A DNA stretch of 64,000 bases from AWTP1-13 sp963814055. Lineage in GTDB: Bacteria; Pseudomonadota; Alphaproteobacteria; Rhizobiales; Hyphomicrobiaceae. The stretch lies in NCBI GenBank assembly GCA_963814055.1, contig CAWFBJ010000001.1, positions 186,001 through 250,000 of the forward strand. The letters are read 5' to 3'. The position numbers and the translations under genes were made by a program. The notes under the pieces are model-generated. The model had not been told where the DNA came from, searched no databases, and saw only the letters and a program-made list of their open reading frames with translations. Shown piece after piece: positions 33,377 to 42,586 of this stretch; within the stretch, counting starts at the first letter, position 1; every line of letters starts with the position of its first letter.

Positions 33377-33453
33377 TGGTCGGGGCAGCGGGATTCGAAC
33401 TCGCGACCCCCTGCTCCCAAAGCAGGTGCTCTACCAGGCTGAGCTATGCCCCG
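33377..33453 (-). tRNA. tRNA-Pro (anticodon TGG)
   Basis: Read on the minus strand: acceptor CGGGGCA pairs with TGCCCCG, D arm GCTC..GAGC, anticodon stem CCTGC/GCAGG with loop TTTGGGA (anticodon TGG), T arm with GTTCGAATC, discriminator A and an encoded CCA (77 bases including CCA). All four stems pair. Its 3' half is duplicated at 28489-28534. Confidence 0.95.
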
Positions 33454-33673
33454 ACAGATCGATTTTCAGGCACTTAGGCCACCGTTGTCCGCTCATTCCG
33501 AAACTGCGGCAGGGGGCCTATTCCGAAACCGGCCTCTTTCTGTTCTGAAACCGACGTGGCGTCAACCCATGCACGCCGCTTTGATGCAACCGCGAGGCGT
33601 TGCTGCTGCCGATGTCCTTTGTCTAGGGCCGCGTTACATTGGTCGCGAAATATGAGCGTGTTGTGAGAAAAAG

Positions 33674-34135
33674 ATGCAGGTCACGCTTCGCAAGGCATGT
33701 CCTGAAGACTTCGACTACTGCGCATCCCTGTATTTCGCGGGGATGGAGAAAATCATTCGAGATCTGAATCTGACTATGTCCGCTCAAGTCGCCAATTTTC
33801 GCAAGCGGTGGGAGACCACGCAGGTTCGGATCATCACTCTGGATGAGAGCGCTGTCGGCTGGTTGCAGACCATGCAAGCGGACGGTGCGCTCTTTCTCGC
33901 CCAACTCTTCGTGGACGCAGCCTTCCAACGGAGAGCCATTGGCAGCGAAGTGATCGGTCACGTAGTCCAGGAAGCCGCAGCCGCAGACCAACCCGTGACG
34001 CCTGGCGCCGTTAAAACGAACCCCGCACGTCGCCTCTATGAGAGGCTTGGATTTCGCATCACCCATCAAGATGAGCGCAAGTTCTACATGCGGCGCGATC
34101 CCCAATTTCAGACTTGCAAGCATCGAGACGAATGA
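33674..34135 (+). CDS. GNAT family N-acetyltransferase
   Basis: A 153-residue acetyl-CoA-dependent transferase. Starts MQVTLRKACPEDFDYCASLY, the standard GNAT beta1-alpha1. The acetyl-CoA loop (usually RGxGxG/A) is QRRAIGSEVIGHVV, and the C-terminal NPARRLYERLGFR is the conserved NxxAxxLYxxxGF motif. The acceptor is unknown. It overlaps the following zinc ribbon gene by ATGA. Confidence 0.85.
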   Translation: MQVTLRKACPEDFDYCASLYFAGMEKIIRDLNLTMSAQVANFRKRWETTQVRIITLDESAVGWLQTMQADGALFLAQLFVDAAFQRRAIGSEVIGHVVQEAAAADQPVTPGAVKTNPARRLYERLGFRITHQDERKFYMRRDPQFQTCKHRDE

Positions 34136-34371
34136 TCAGTACCGCGCCCACGTGCCCGAAATGCGGACGCCGCAGCATCATTACGTTTCGCGTTGAGCCA
34201 GAACAAGCGTTCGCAGCCGTCACACTGAACCGCTGGCGCACGAATATCTGTCCGTCGTGCTTCGATCAGGAAGCGGAGAAGGCGGGGATCAAATACACGC
34301 TGGTCGGATTGGACGGCGAGTTGTGGTCTGACAAGCCGCCGCCTCGCAACCCTTACAAGCGGCGGCGTTAG
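34132..34371 (+). CDS. zinc ribbon protein
   Basis: A 79-residue protein translated from an ATGA overlap with the acetyltransferase. CPKCGRR (residues 9-12) and CPSCF (37-40) form a four-cysteine zinc site, followed by a polar C-terminus ending in NPYKRRR. The coupling suggests the two proteins act together. No named family. Confidence 0.65.
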   Translation: MISTAPTCPKCGRRSIITFRVEPEQAFAAVTLNRWRTNICPSCFDQEAEKAGIKYTLVGLDGELWSDKPPPRNPYKRRR

Positions 34372-34577
34372 CGTGAGAGTCGCTCCGCTTTTTGAGGCTC
34401 CCATGACACCCGTGAACATCGGTCGTTGATTGGGGCCAAAGGCCTGATCGCTACCAACCAAGGCCGTCCCGCTTCAAGATTGGATGGATGTGAGGAAGCG
34501 CCCTTTAACGAGCGTATCGCGGCTGTGCTGGCAGTTTGCGAGCACAGCCGGCGCAATCGTAAGACCGCAACGTTTCG

Positions 34578-34940
34578 TCAGTCCATTTTCTGTGGCCAAC
34601 CCAGTTTTTGTCCGACCTTCGCGGCCGTGGTGGTGCAATTAATTTCCTTGAAGGCGACGCAGACCGAACCGGAGCATTTTTCCCCAAACATTGTTTGCGT
34701 GGGGCTCGCATTTTCCGTCGTAAAGGACTTTGCCCTCTGGTAGCCAAACATCTCGCAATACTTGTTGGCTGCCGTCTGACCGCAATTCTTGCCCAGCGTA
34801 AAGCATTGGTCGAGACGGGCATTTCCGCCCTTTGGTCCGGCATACTTTGGTGCGTCGACGCTTGCGTTCAAGTCTGCAAGCGCAAAGGTCGTTACAAGTG
34901 AAATGCAGCCAAGCAAAGCCGCAAGCTTCAAATTTCGCAT
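34578..34940 (-). CDS. secreted cysteine-rich protein
   Basis: A 120-residue precursor with GGGAGG six bases before the ATG at 34940. The signal peptide is MRNLKLAALLGCISLVTTFALA. The mature part has six cysteines in the pattern DQCFTLGKNCG, NKYCEMFGY, GEKCSGSVCVAF, EINC, with AANKYCEMFGYQRAKSF in the middle. I have seen this layout in small secreted proteins of cyanobacteria and rhizobia, but without a known function. Confidence 0.7.
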   Translation of the reverse strand: MRNLKLAALLGCISLVTTFALADLNASVDAPKYAGPKGGNARLDQCFTLGKNCGQTAANKYCEMFGYQRAKSFTTENASPTQTMFGEKCSGSVCVAFKEINCTTTAAKVGQKLGWPQKMD

Positions 34941-35181
34941 CGTATCCTCCCTTAAAAAAATTGGTGGAACGGCGAAGGAACGCAAACAAGGACTGGTAGG
35001 TCAAAAAGCCAACGCCGCTCCATCCAGACTAAGCGCTCAATCTTCAGCAATAGCGAATCGCCCGTTCATAAATGACTGAACCCCATCAAGAAAATGCCCC
35101 CTGGCAATCACCGCGCAATGTCCAATGACATAGCGCGAGGAAGAGTGTGTGGCTTGTGATTCAATCTAGGATGGGACGGCT

Positions 35182-36929
35182 CTAAGTGCCTCCGACCGCA
35201 CGATCCGAGCCACGCCTCGATTGCGATCGGCGCAGGGCCGTTGCCTTGCCATCGACGCCGCCTTTGCCGTCCAGCACTACGCCGTGGTGGCGTTGCGCGA
35301 ACGCCGCGCTGATTTTGCCGTCGAGCAGGTCTTCGAGCACGAGGCCGGGGTCGCGATCCAGAGGCTCGCCGAAGCCGCCGGCGCCGGCCTGCTCGTGGAC
35401 GATCACGGCGTCCTGCGGCACGGTCATCGTCACCTTGCCCGGCAGCGGCTCGCGGCTGTTGCCGATCTCGATGAAGTTGCGCGAGCGGCCGCCCGGCTGG
35501 CCGCCGCTCAGCCCGTAGGGCTCGAACACCACGCGGTCGGTGCGCATCTGCAGCAGCGCCTCGGGCGCCAGGATGCGATAGGCGCGCCGCAGCCCGACGC
35601 CGCCGCGCCATTTGCCGGCGCCGCAGGTGTCGGGCACGAAGGCGTATTCCTCCACGCGCACCGGATGCTCGGCCTCCATCACCTCGACCGGCATGTTGGA
35701 GAGGTTCTGCGAGGCGTTGGTGACGGCCTCCAGCCCGTCCTTGTCGGGCCGGCCGCCCCAGGCGCCGCAGATCATGTCGACGATGATGAAGGGCTTGCGG
35801 TTGGGCCTGAGCCCGCTGATGCAGATCACGCTGTTGCCGCCCTCGCCGGCCGCCGGCACGCGCTCGGGCACGATCTGCGCCAGCGCGCCCAGCATGGTGT
35901 CGAACACGCGGTAGCCGGTGAGCGCGCGCGCGGCGCACGGCCCCGGCATCACCGGGTTGAGCACGGAGGCCTCCGGCACCTTCACCTCGATGCAGCGGAA
36001 GAACGCCGACGTTGTTGGGCACGTCCTTCGGCAGCACGCAGCGCACGCTCAGATAGGTGAGCGAATGCGTGAAGCTCAGCGTCGAGTTGAGCGCGCCTTT
36101 CACCTGCGGCGAGGAGCCCGTGTAGTCGACCAGCAGCGTGCCGTCCTCGCGCACGGTGATCGCGGCCTTGATGGGGATCGGCGCGTCGGAGAAGCCGTCG
36201 TTGTCGATGTGGTCGGTGAATTCGTAGCGACCCTTCGGCCACGTCTTGATCTCCGCGCGCGTCAGCCGCTCGGCATAGTCGAGCAACTCGCTCATGTAGG
36301 CCTCGACCTCGCCGGCGCCGTAGCGCTGCGAACAGCTTGTCCAGCCCGCGCTTGCCGACCTGGGCGGCCGCGTACTGGGCGGACAGGTCGCCCCACACCC
36401 GGTCCGGCACGCGCACGTTGATCTTGATCAGCGTCTCCAGCGTCTCGTTGAGCGTGCCGCGGTCGTAGAGCTTCAGCGGCGGGATGCGCAGGCCTTCCTG
36501 GTAGATCTCGGTGGAGTCCGACGCATTGGAGCCCGGCACGCGCCCGCCGACGTCGGTGTGGTGGCAGATGACCACGGAGAACGCGCGCCGCTTGCCCTCG
36601 AAGAACAGCGGCATGAACATGAAGATGTCGGGCAGGTGCATGCCGCCGTGGTAGGGGTCGTTCATGATCACGGCGTCGCCGTCATGGAGATCGTCGCCGA
36701 ACTTGGCGAGCACGGCGGCCATGGCCTCGGGGATGGCGCCGAGGTGCTGGGCGATGGTCTTGGCCTGCGCCACCATCTGCCCGTCCGCCGCGCACAGCGC
36801 GGCGGAGAAATCCATCACGTCCTTGACGATCTCCGAGCGGGCGATGCGCACCACCGTGTAGGCCATGTCGTCGGCAATCGAGTCGAGGCCGCTCTTGATG
36901 ACTGCAAACGTGATGGGGTCGACTTTCAT
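35182..36929 (-). pseudogene. hyuB: hydantoinase B / N-methylhydantoinase subunit, two frameshifts
   Basis: Partner of HyuA in ATP-dependent hydrolysis of cyclic amides such as hydantoins or 5-oxoproline. Starts MKVDPITFAVIKSGLDSIAD in the ATGA overlap with hyuA; NDPYHGGMHLPDI is the family hallmark. Single-base insertions near 36329 (RGLDKLF then QRYGAGEVEAYM) and 36004 (NNVG then FFRCIEVKVPEAS) split it into three frames. Corrected, it is about 580 residues, typical, and includes GLRRAYRILAPEALL and a C-terminus ending DRAVGGT. No nonsense codons occur after correction. Confidence 0.85.
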
Positions 36930-39021
36930 GGCGCAGCCTCTAGGTCCAGCACGATATTGCCCATGGCATCGCGGTGCACGCTGGCGTCCGGGCGGAACCA
37001 CAGTGGTGGAGTCGAACTCCTCGATGACCAGGGGCCCGCGGCGGGGCGACGACGGAAAGGGCGGAGCGCGGCACGACCTCCGTCTCGACGGCCGTCGGCG
37101 CCGCGGGCGAAGTGGATGGCGCGTGAGCGTTCCGTCGGCGCGCCGGCGCGCGTCTCGATGGCAAGCTGCTTGAAATCGAGCCGCCGCTCGCGCAGGCCGC
37201 GGCCGATCACGCGCAGCTTCACCAGCTCGATCGGGCTCTCGTCCTTGTAGCCGTAGGTCTTGAGGTATTCGGCGACGAAGCGCGGCGGCCATCTCCGCCC
37301 AGGTCATCGCCGTCATAGTGCACGGTCAGCTCGGTCGCCTGGCCCTCATGGCGCAGGTCCGCCTCCCAGCCGAGCGCCACGCGCGCGCCCGTAAAGCCGT
37401 CGGCCGCCAGCCGGCGCATCACATCGGCGGCGAGTTGTTGCTTCATCTGCTTCAGCTCGGCACTCGTCAGCTCGTCGAGGGGACGCGTTACGGTGTCGAG
37501 AGCGATGTGCTCGAGATCGGACGCCAGCATGCCGACGGCGCTGAACACGCCCGCCAGCGGCGGCACCACCACGCGGCCGATGCCGAGATCGCGCGCCACG
37601 TCGAGCGCGTGGATGCCGCCGTTGCCGCCGATGGCGACCAGCGTCAGATCGCGCGGGTCGCGCCCGCGCTCGACCGTGACGGCGCGGATCGCCCGCGACA
37701 TGGCGGCATTCGCGACCGCCCGGATGCCGTGCGCGGCCTCCTCGCAGCGAGAGGCCGAGCGGCTTGGCCACGTGCGTCAGGATCGCCTGCTCGCTCAAGT
37801 CGCCGGTCGATGGCGAGCCGGCCGCCGGCCAGCGCCCGCGGATTGATCAGCCCCAGCACCACGTTGGCGTCCGTCACCGTCGGGCGCGTCATTGCCGAGC
37901 CCGTAGCAGGCGGGCCCCGGCACGGCGCCGGCCGACTCCGGCCCCACCTTGAGCAGCCCGCCCTTGTCGATGCCCGCAAGCGACCCGCCGCCGGCGCCGA
38001 CCTCGGCGATGTCGATGGCGGGCACCTTCAGCATGTAGCCGCCGGCCTTGACGAAGCGGCTGGACGTGGAGATGCCGTCGCGGAACTCGTACTCCGATGT
38101 CATGCTGGGCCGGCCGTCCTCGATGATCACGGCCTTGGCCGTCGTGCCGCCCATGTCGAACACGATGAGATCCGCGCTCCCCGCGCGCCGCGCCCAGGCG
38201 CGCTGCGCCGATCACGCCGCCCGCTGGACCGGAGGCCACCACGAACACCGGCTTCTCGCAGGCCGTCTCCGCCGCCAGCATGCCGCCGTTGGAGGTGATC
38301 ACCCGGATCGGCGCCGCAATGCCGATCGAGCGCAGGCCGGTTTCGAGGTTCTTCAGGTAGCTGCGCATGGCGGCCAGCAGATAGGCGTTCACGACCGTGG
38401 TGCTGGTGCGCTCGTATTCCTTGCGCTCGGGCAGCACCGCATAGGACGCCGTCACCAGCAGGCCGGGGAACCGCTGACGCAGGATCGCCTCGATGCGCTG
38501 CTCGTGCGCGGGATTGCGGTAGCTGTTGATCAGGCAGATGGCGACCGCCTCGATGACCCGCGGCCACGAGCTGCTCGCCAGCGGCAATCACGCTCGCCTC
38601 GTTCAAGCGGCTCGACCACGCTGCCATCAGCCGCGATGCGCTCGACGACCTCCAGCCGATGCCGCCGCGGCACCAGGGGCTTGGGCTTGTCCCACGTGAG
38701 ATCGAACATATCGGGCATGCGGATGCGCCCGATCTCCAGCACATCGCGGAAGCCGCGGGTGGTGATCAGCCCGGTCCTGGCGCCCGAGCGCTGGAGGATG
38801 GTGTTGGAGCCGACCGTGGTGCCGTGCAGCACCTCTTCGACATTCGAGCCTGGAACATCCAATTCCCTGAGCAAGGCCTCGACACCCGCGACCACGGCGC
38901 GGCTCGGCTCATCCGGAGTGGTCGATACCTTGCTCTCGTGCAGGGCGCCTTCGCCCGACATGACGACGATGTCGGTGAATGTTCCGCCGATATCGACCGC
39001 AACCCGGATGCGTGACTGCAT
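36926..39021 (-). pseudogene. hyuA: hydantoinase A / 5-oxoprolinase-type subunit, about eleven frameshifts
   Basis: ATP-binding subunit of a hydantoinase/oxoprolinase. Begins MQSRIRVAVDIGGTFTDIVV (phosphate-binding GGTFTD motif) and contains LHGTTVGSNTILQRSGA, LIVFDMGGTTAKAVIIEDG (second phosphate motif), AGGGSLAGID and GGNGGIHALDVARDLGI. These lie in different frames because of +1 changes near 38604, 38555, 38173, 37881, 37802, 37744, 37296, 37283, 37096, 37044 and 36989. Corrected length is about 695 residues, normal for HyuA, with no internal stops. A TTG at 39036 is an alternative start. Overlaps hyuB by four bases. Confidence 0.85.
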
Positions 39022-39216
39022 TGCGGCGACCAGCAATCCCTCTCTTCCAATAGATCAGACCATCGGGGCGCAGGCGGCAAGACTTGTCAAGCATCGGCAT
39101 TGGCTCAATGCGCGATGCCTGTATGTTGCATGGGAGTGCTTGTAGAGCAGGAGCAGTGCTGGTCAGCCGCGCCCGCTCTGGCGGGCGAACATGGCAAGTG
39201 AGCAACGACGGATTGC

Positions 39217-39471
39217 ATGCTGGCATATGTCATCGTTCCCGCCATGGCCATCGCCGGCTACGCGGGTGCGCCCTTGTGGGTGGTGCTGTTCGGCGTCGCC
39301 GGCATCGCCTCCGAAGGATGGTGGAGCAAGCTGCAGCTGCTGCGTCAGCAGCCGCGCCAGCCGTGGAGCACGAAAATAACGGCTTACTTCGTCACCGGTA
39401 TCTTGGGCCACATCTTCCTGTCCGCGCTCGCCTATGGCATCGGCCGCATGGTGCGTGTGGCTGTCGGCTAG
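39217..39471 (+). CDS. small membrane protein
   Basis: An 84-residue protein with two to three hydrophobic segments (MLAYVIVPAMAIAGYAGAPL, LWVVLFGVAGIASE and YFVTGILGHIFLSALAYGIG). It lies alone between hyuA and the convergent reductase. The ribosome binding site is weak. No family recognised. Confidence 0.55.
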   Translation: MLAYVIVPAMAIAGYAGAPLWVVLFGVAGIASEGWWSKLQLLRQQPRQPWSTKITAYFVTGILGHIFLSALAYGIGRMVRVAVG

Positions 39472-39484
39472 ACTTGCGCCGCCG

Positions 39485-40552
39485 TCAGGGAACGATTTTC
39501 TCCTCGCGGAAGCGGCGCAAAAGCCGGCAGAACATTTCTTCCGTGTCGACCACGTCGTGAAATCCGAACTGCCGGGCCTTGGTGGTGCTCGTCATCACGT
39601 CCCAGTCGGAGCCAAACACATAGTCGGCAAACGGCCAGCCCACCAACTGCTCCCAGTCGAACGGCTGCAGCCCGTATTTCTCCGTCATGGTCCGCCAGAG
39701 CGCGCCCTTGTCGGCCATGTGCTGCGTCAAGCTGATCATCTGTGGCTCGCCAGCCGGCATGTCGAACACCTCAGCGATGCGCGGCCACAGGTTCTTCCAG
39801 CGGAAGTAGTCACCGTTGGTGATGTTGAAGGCCTCGAGGCCGCAGCGCGGTTCGGTGGCGGCCCAGAACGCGGCGTTGGCGAAATGGCTGGACTCGGTGA
39901 CTTGATACAAAGAGTTGTAGGCGCCGATTTTACCTGGGAACCGCAGCGGCAAGCCGAGCTGCTTGCTCACGGCCGCATACACGGCGATCGCGGGAAGAAT
40001 GCTCATCGGCGTGCCTGGTGCGAAGCCGCACAGCGTCTGCGGCCGCAGCTCGACCCAGTCCCAGGCCTTGCCTTTTTGAAACGCGGTGAGCCAGTCGATC
40101 TGATCGAAATAATAGTCGGGCGGCATGTGCCGGGGGCCGCTCTCGCGCGCCGGTGTCGTGAAGGGCCCGAGGTGCGTGCCGTAATACTTGGTGCCGGTCA
40201 CCAGCACGACGCGGCGCAGCGCCTTTGAGACCCGGGCGATGGCCGTGACGGCATTAACCAGCATGTCCCGATTGGGCGCGATGTTGGAGGCATAGCCCGA
40301 GGCAGCGCCTGGCGCGGCCTGGAATGCTGCATAAAAAATGTGCGTGACGTCTGTCAGCCCCGCAAGCTTGATCGCCGCGTCCTCTTTATCGAGCAGATCA
40401 ACGCTGATGTGCCGGTAGCGCAACCCGCTGACGGCTCCGCGCCGCGACAGGCCCACGATCGACCAGCTCTCGTCTTGCTGTAGCCGCTCGACGATATAGC
40501 GCCCGATGACGCCGAGCGACCCGACAACGACGGCCTTATTGCGCGGCTCCAT
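39485..40552 (-). CDS. PRISE-type SDR (progesterone 5-beta-reductase-like) protein
   Basis: A 355-residue NADPH-dependent reductase of the atypical SDR group. The cofactor motif is VVGSLGVIGRYI (10-20) and SRR at 36-38 would bind the NADP phosphate. TGTKYYGTHLGPF (119-131) is the PRISE signature with active-site Lys122; the paired Tyr motif usually written NFYYxxED reads DYYFDQID (146-153), so Tyr147 or Tyr148 is the catalytic Tyr. Members reduce enones. It stands next to the ferric-type ABC importer but on the other strand. Confidence 0.8.
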   Translation of the reverse strand: MEPRNKAVVVGSLGVIGRYIVERLQQDESWSIVGLSRRGAVSGLRYRHISVDLLDKEDAAIKLAGLTDVTHIFYAAFQAAPGAASGYASNIAPNRDMLVNAVTAIARVSKALRRVVLVTGTKYYGTHLGPFTTPARESGPRHMPPDYYFDQIDWLTAFQKGKAWDWVELRPQTLCGFAPGTPMSILPAIAVYAAVSKQLGLPLRFPGKIGAYNSLYQVTESSHFANAAFWAATEPRCGLEAFNITNGDYFRWKNLWPRIAEVFDMPAGEPQMISLTQHMADKGALWRTMTEKYGLQPFDWEQLVGWPFADYVFGSDWDVMTSTTKARQFGFHDVVDTEEMFCRLLRRFREEKIVP

Positions 40553-40761
40553 TCGGCACCCGTAGTTATGCGACCAAAGTAGTCATCGGCCAATCCTTGG
40601 CACGGCGGCTTTTCGAGGTCGAGGGCCATCCGCAGCGATCCCGGTAAACCTCCTATGCATTGCCACATGCGCGCCCGCGTTCTTGTGTGGTAAGCATCTG
40701 GCCCACAACAACGGCCGCAAGCCAAAAGGGAACAACCCAGGGCGGCCATCGGAGGAAACTG

Positions 40762-42555
40762 GTGGCTGCAGACGCTGCAATTGCTTCTGACATCGCGATG
40801 GCACCGCACCGTGCAGCTTCCGGCTCCGGGACCCAGCGCACCATCCTCACTTGGCTGTGGTCCGGCGGGCTGCTGGTGGTGCTCGCGTTTCTTGTCATCT
40901 ACCCGGTGGCCATGCTGCTGCTGGGCGCGCTCACCAACACCAATCCCGTGGTGGACGGCTTTGGTGTCTTCGACCTTTCGTTTGCGAATTTCATCACGGT
41001 TCTCGGCAATCCCAATGTCCATGTCGCGCTCGCCAACTCGCTGATCGCCTGTGGGGGCGGCACGGCGCTCGCGGTGGTTATCGGCCTCACATTCTCCTGG
41101 GTGGTGGTGCGCACCAACACGCCGGGCAAACGCTTTATCGCGGCCGCCAGCATGCTTCCGTTGTTCGTGCCGCCGCTGGTCGCGGCCGTCGCGTGGTCGA
41201 TCCTGGCGTCGCCGAAGACGGGGCTGCTCAATACGTTTCTCGCGTCGATGAGCATCGACTGGCGCTTCAACGCCTATTCTATGGGCGGCTTGATTGCGAT
41301 TTTCGGCATCTACTATGCGCCCTATGTCTACATGTTCACCGCGTCGGCGCTGCGCAACATGGATCCTTCCTTGGAGGAGGCTGCTGAAGTGAGCGGCGCC
41401 ACGGCGCTGCGCACCATGTTCACCGTGACCTTCCCGTTGATCGCGCCGGCCATCCTCTCGGGCATGCTGCTGTCGTTCATCGTTATGCTGGGCATCTACG
41501 GAATCCCCGCCGTGCTCGGCACGCCCGGCGACATTCCGGTGCTCACAACCTACATCTTCAAGCTGACCAACTGGTCGCCGCCGCTCTACAGCACGGCTGC
41601 CTCGGTCGCCATCATCCTGATGGTCGTGACGGGCTTCCTCGTTTGGCTGCAGCACAGGATCGTGTCGCGGCGGAGCTACACCACAGTCGCCGGCAAGGCA
41701 TTCCGGCCGGCGCTGCTCAATCTCGGACCCTGGCGGTATCTCACGCTCGGACTGGCGGTCGTCTACCTGTTCGTCGTGGTGGTGCTGCCGACGCTGGCAC
41801 TTGCCGTTGCCGGCTTCCGCAGATTTCTGTTTATCCGCGATCTGCCAGGCCTGTTCGATACGCGGCAATACGGGCTCATGCACTTCGAGCGACTATTCGC
41901 CAACCCGCTGGCCCTGCGCTCGATCTATAACACAATGGAGGTTGGCCTGATCACCGCGCTGGTCGGCGGGGTGCTAGCTTTCGCCATCGGCTATACCATC
42001 AACCGTACCAGCCTGCCGGCGCGCAGAAGCATAGATGTCATTTCGACGTTGCCCGTCGCCATTCCCGGGCTTGTCATCGGTGTTGCCTATCTCTGGGCTT
42101 GGATCGGGCTGCCCGGCGGCCTCTATGGCACGATCTGGATCCTTGCGCTGGCTTTCATCGCCCGCTTCATGCCCGACACCGTCAAGGCGCTCTCCACCTC
42201 GCTCCTGCAGATCCACCGCGAGCTGGAGGAGGCGGCCTGGATCTGCGGCAAGGGCCTCCTCGGCACCATCCGCTCCATCGTGCTGCCGCTCGCGCGACCC
42301 GGCGTGATCGCTGCCACGACGCTTCTGTTCATTTTGGCGATCCGCGAGCTCGGCTCCTCGCTGTTTCTCTATACCAGCAACACCATGGTGATGGCCGTTC
42401 TTCTCCTCGACTACTACGAAGGCGGCAATATCGGCATTACCGCGGCCTTCAGCTTGGTACAGATGGTTCTGCTTGCCGTGGTCATCGGCATTGCCAATCT
42501 GCTTTCACGCGGAGCGCGCGGCGTGGCGGATGCGAGCCTCGGGCGCGCCGGGTAG
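40762..42555 (+). CDS. ferric-type ABC transporter permease (two fused permease domains)
   Basis: A 597-residue inner-membrane protein. The GTG at 40762 is chosen because GGAGGAAACTG lies directly upstream. It has two homologous halves, each with about six helices and an EAA coupling loop: LEEAAEVSGATALRTMFTVTFPLI in the first and LEEAAWICGKGLLGTIRSIVLPLA in the second. This FbpB/AfuB-type layout is used for ferric iron, phosphonate or other anions. It is followed by binding-protein and ATPase genes, forming a complete importer. Confidence 0.9.
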   Translation: MAADAAIASDIAMAPHRAASGSGTQRTILTWLWSGGLLVVLAFLVIYPVAMLLLGALTNTNPVVDGFGVFDLSFANFITVLGNPNVHVALANSLIACGGGTALAVVIGLTFSWVVVRTNTPGKRFIAAASMLPLFVPPLVAAVAWSILASPKTGLLNTFLASMSIDWRFNAYSMGGLIAIFGIYYAPYVYMFTASALRNMDPSLEEAAEVSGATALRTMFTVTFPLIAPAILSGMLLSFIVMLGIYGIPAVLGTPGDIPVLTTYIFKLTNWSPPLYSTAASVAIILMVVTGFLVWLQHRIVSRRSYTTVAGKAFRPALLNLGPWRYLTLGLAVVYLFVVVVLPTLALAVAGFRRFLFIRDLPGLFDTRQYGLMHFERLFANPLALRSIYNTMEVGLITALVGGVLAFAIGYTINRTSLPARRSIDVISTLPVAIPGLVIGVAYLWAWIGLPGGLYGTIWILALAFIARFMPDTVKALSTSLLQIHRELEEAAWICGKGLLGTIRSIVLPLARPGVIAATTLLFILAIRELGSSLFLYTSNTMVMAVLLLDYYEGGNIGITAAFSLVQMVLLAVVIGIANLLSRGARGVADASLGRAG

Positions 42556-42586
42556 GAAATCAGATCGAGACAGGGAGATGAACCGA

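Larger units (their letters stand above)
28489..33421. mobile_element. remnant integrative island at tRNA-Pro
   Basis: A 46-base direct repeat bounds this 4.9 kb region: 28489-28534 and 33376-33421. The right copy is the 3' half (anticodon loop to CCA) of an intact tRNA-Pro, and the left copy is only that half. This is the classic outcome of a tyrosine-integrase element inserting into a tRNA 3' end. Inside are small ORFs, a truncated protease, a bactofilin and visibly lower GC than the flanks. No integrase, replication or conjugation gene is present, so the element has been stripped down or depends on a helper. Confidence 0.75.

Noticed and set aside
36926..39021. Programmed frameshifting in hyuA/hyuB and coxL
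   Set aside because: Eleven or five separate +1 shifts in one gene with no shared slippery motif or downstream structure is not credible as recoding; sequencing error or decay is far simpler.
40354..41883. 509-residue minus-strand frame
   Set aside because: Antisense to the start of the ABC permease; extremely rich in His, Arg, Asp and Gly, a sign of a shadow frame.
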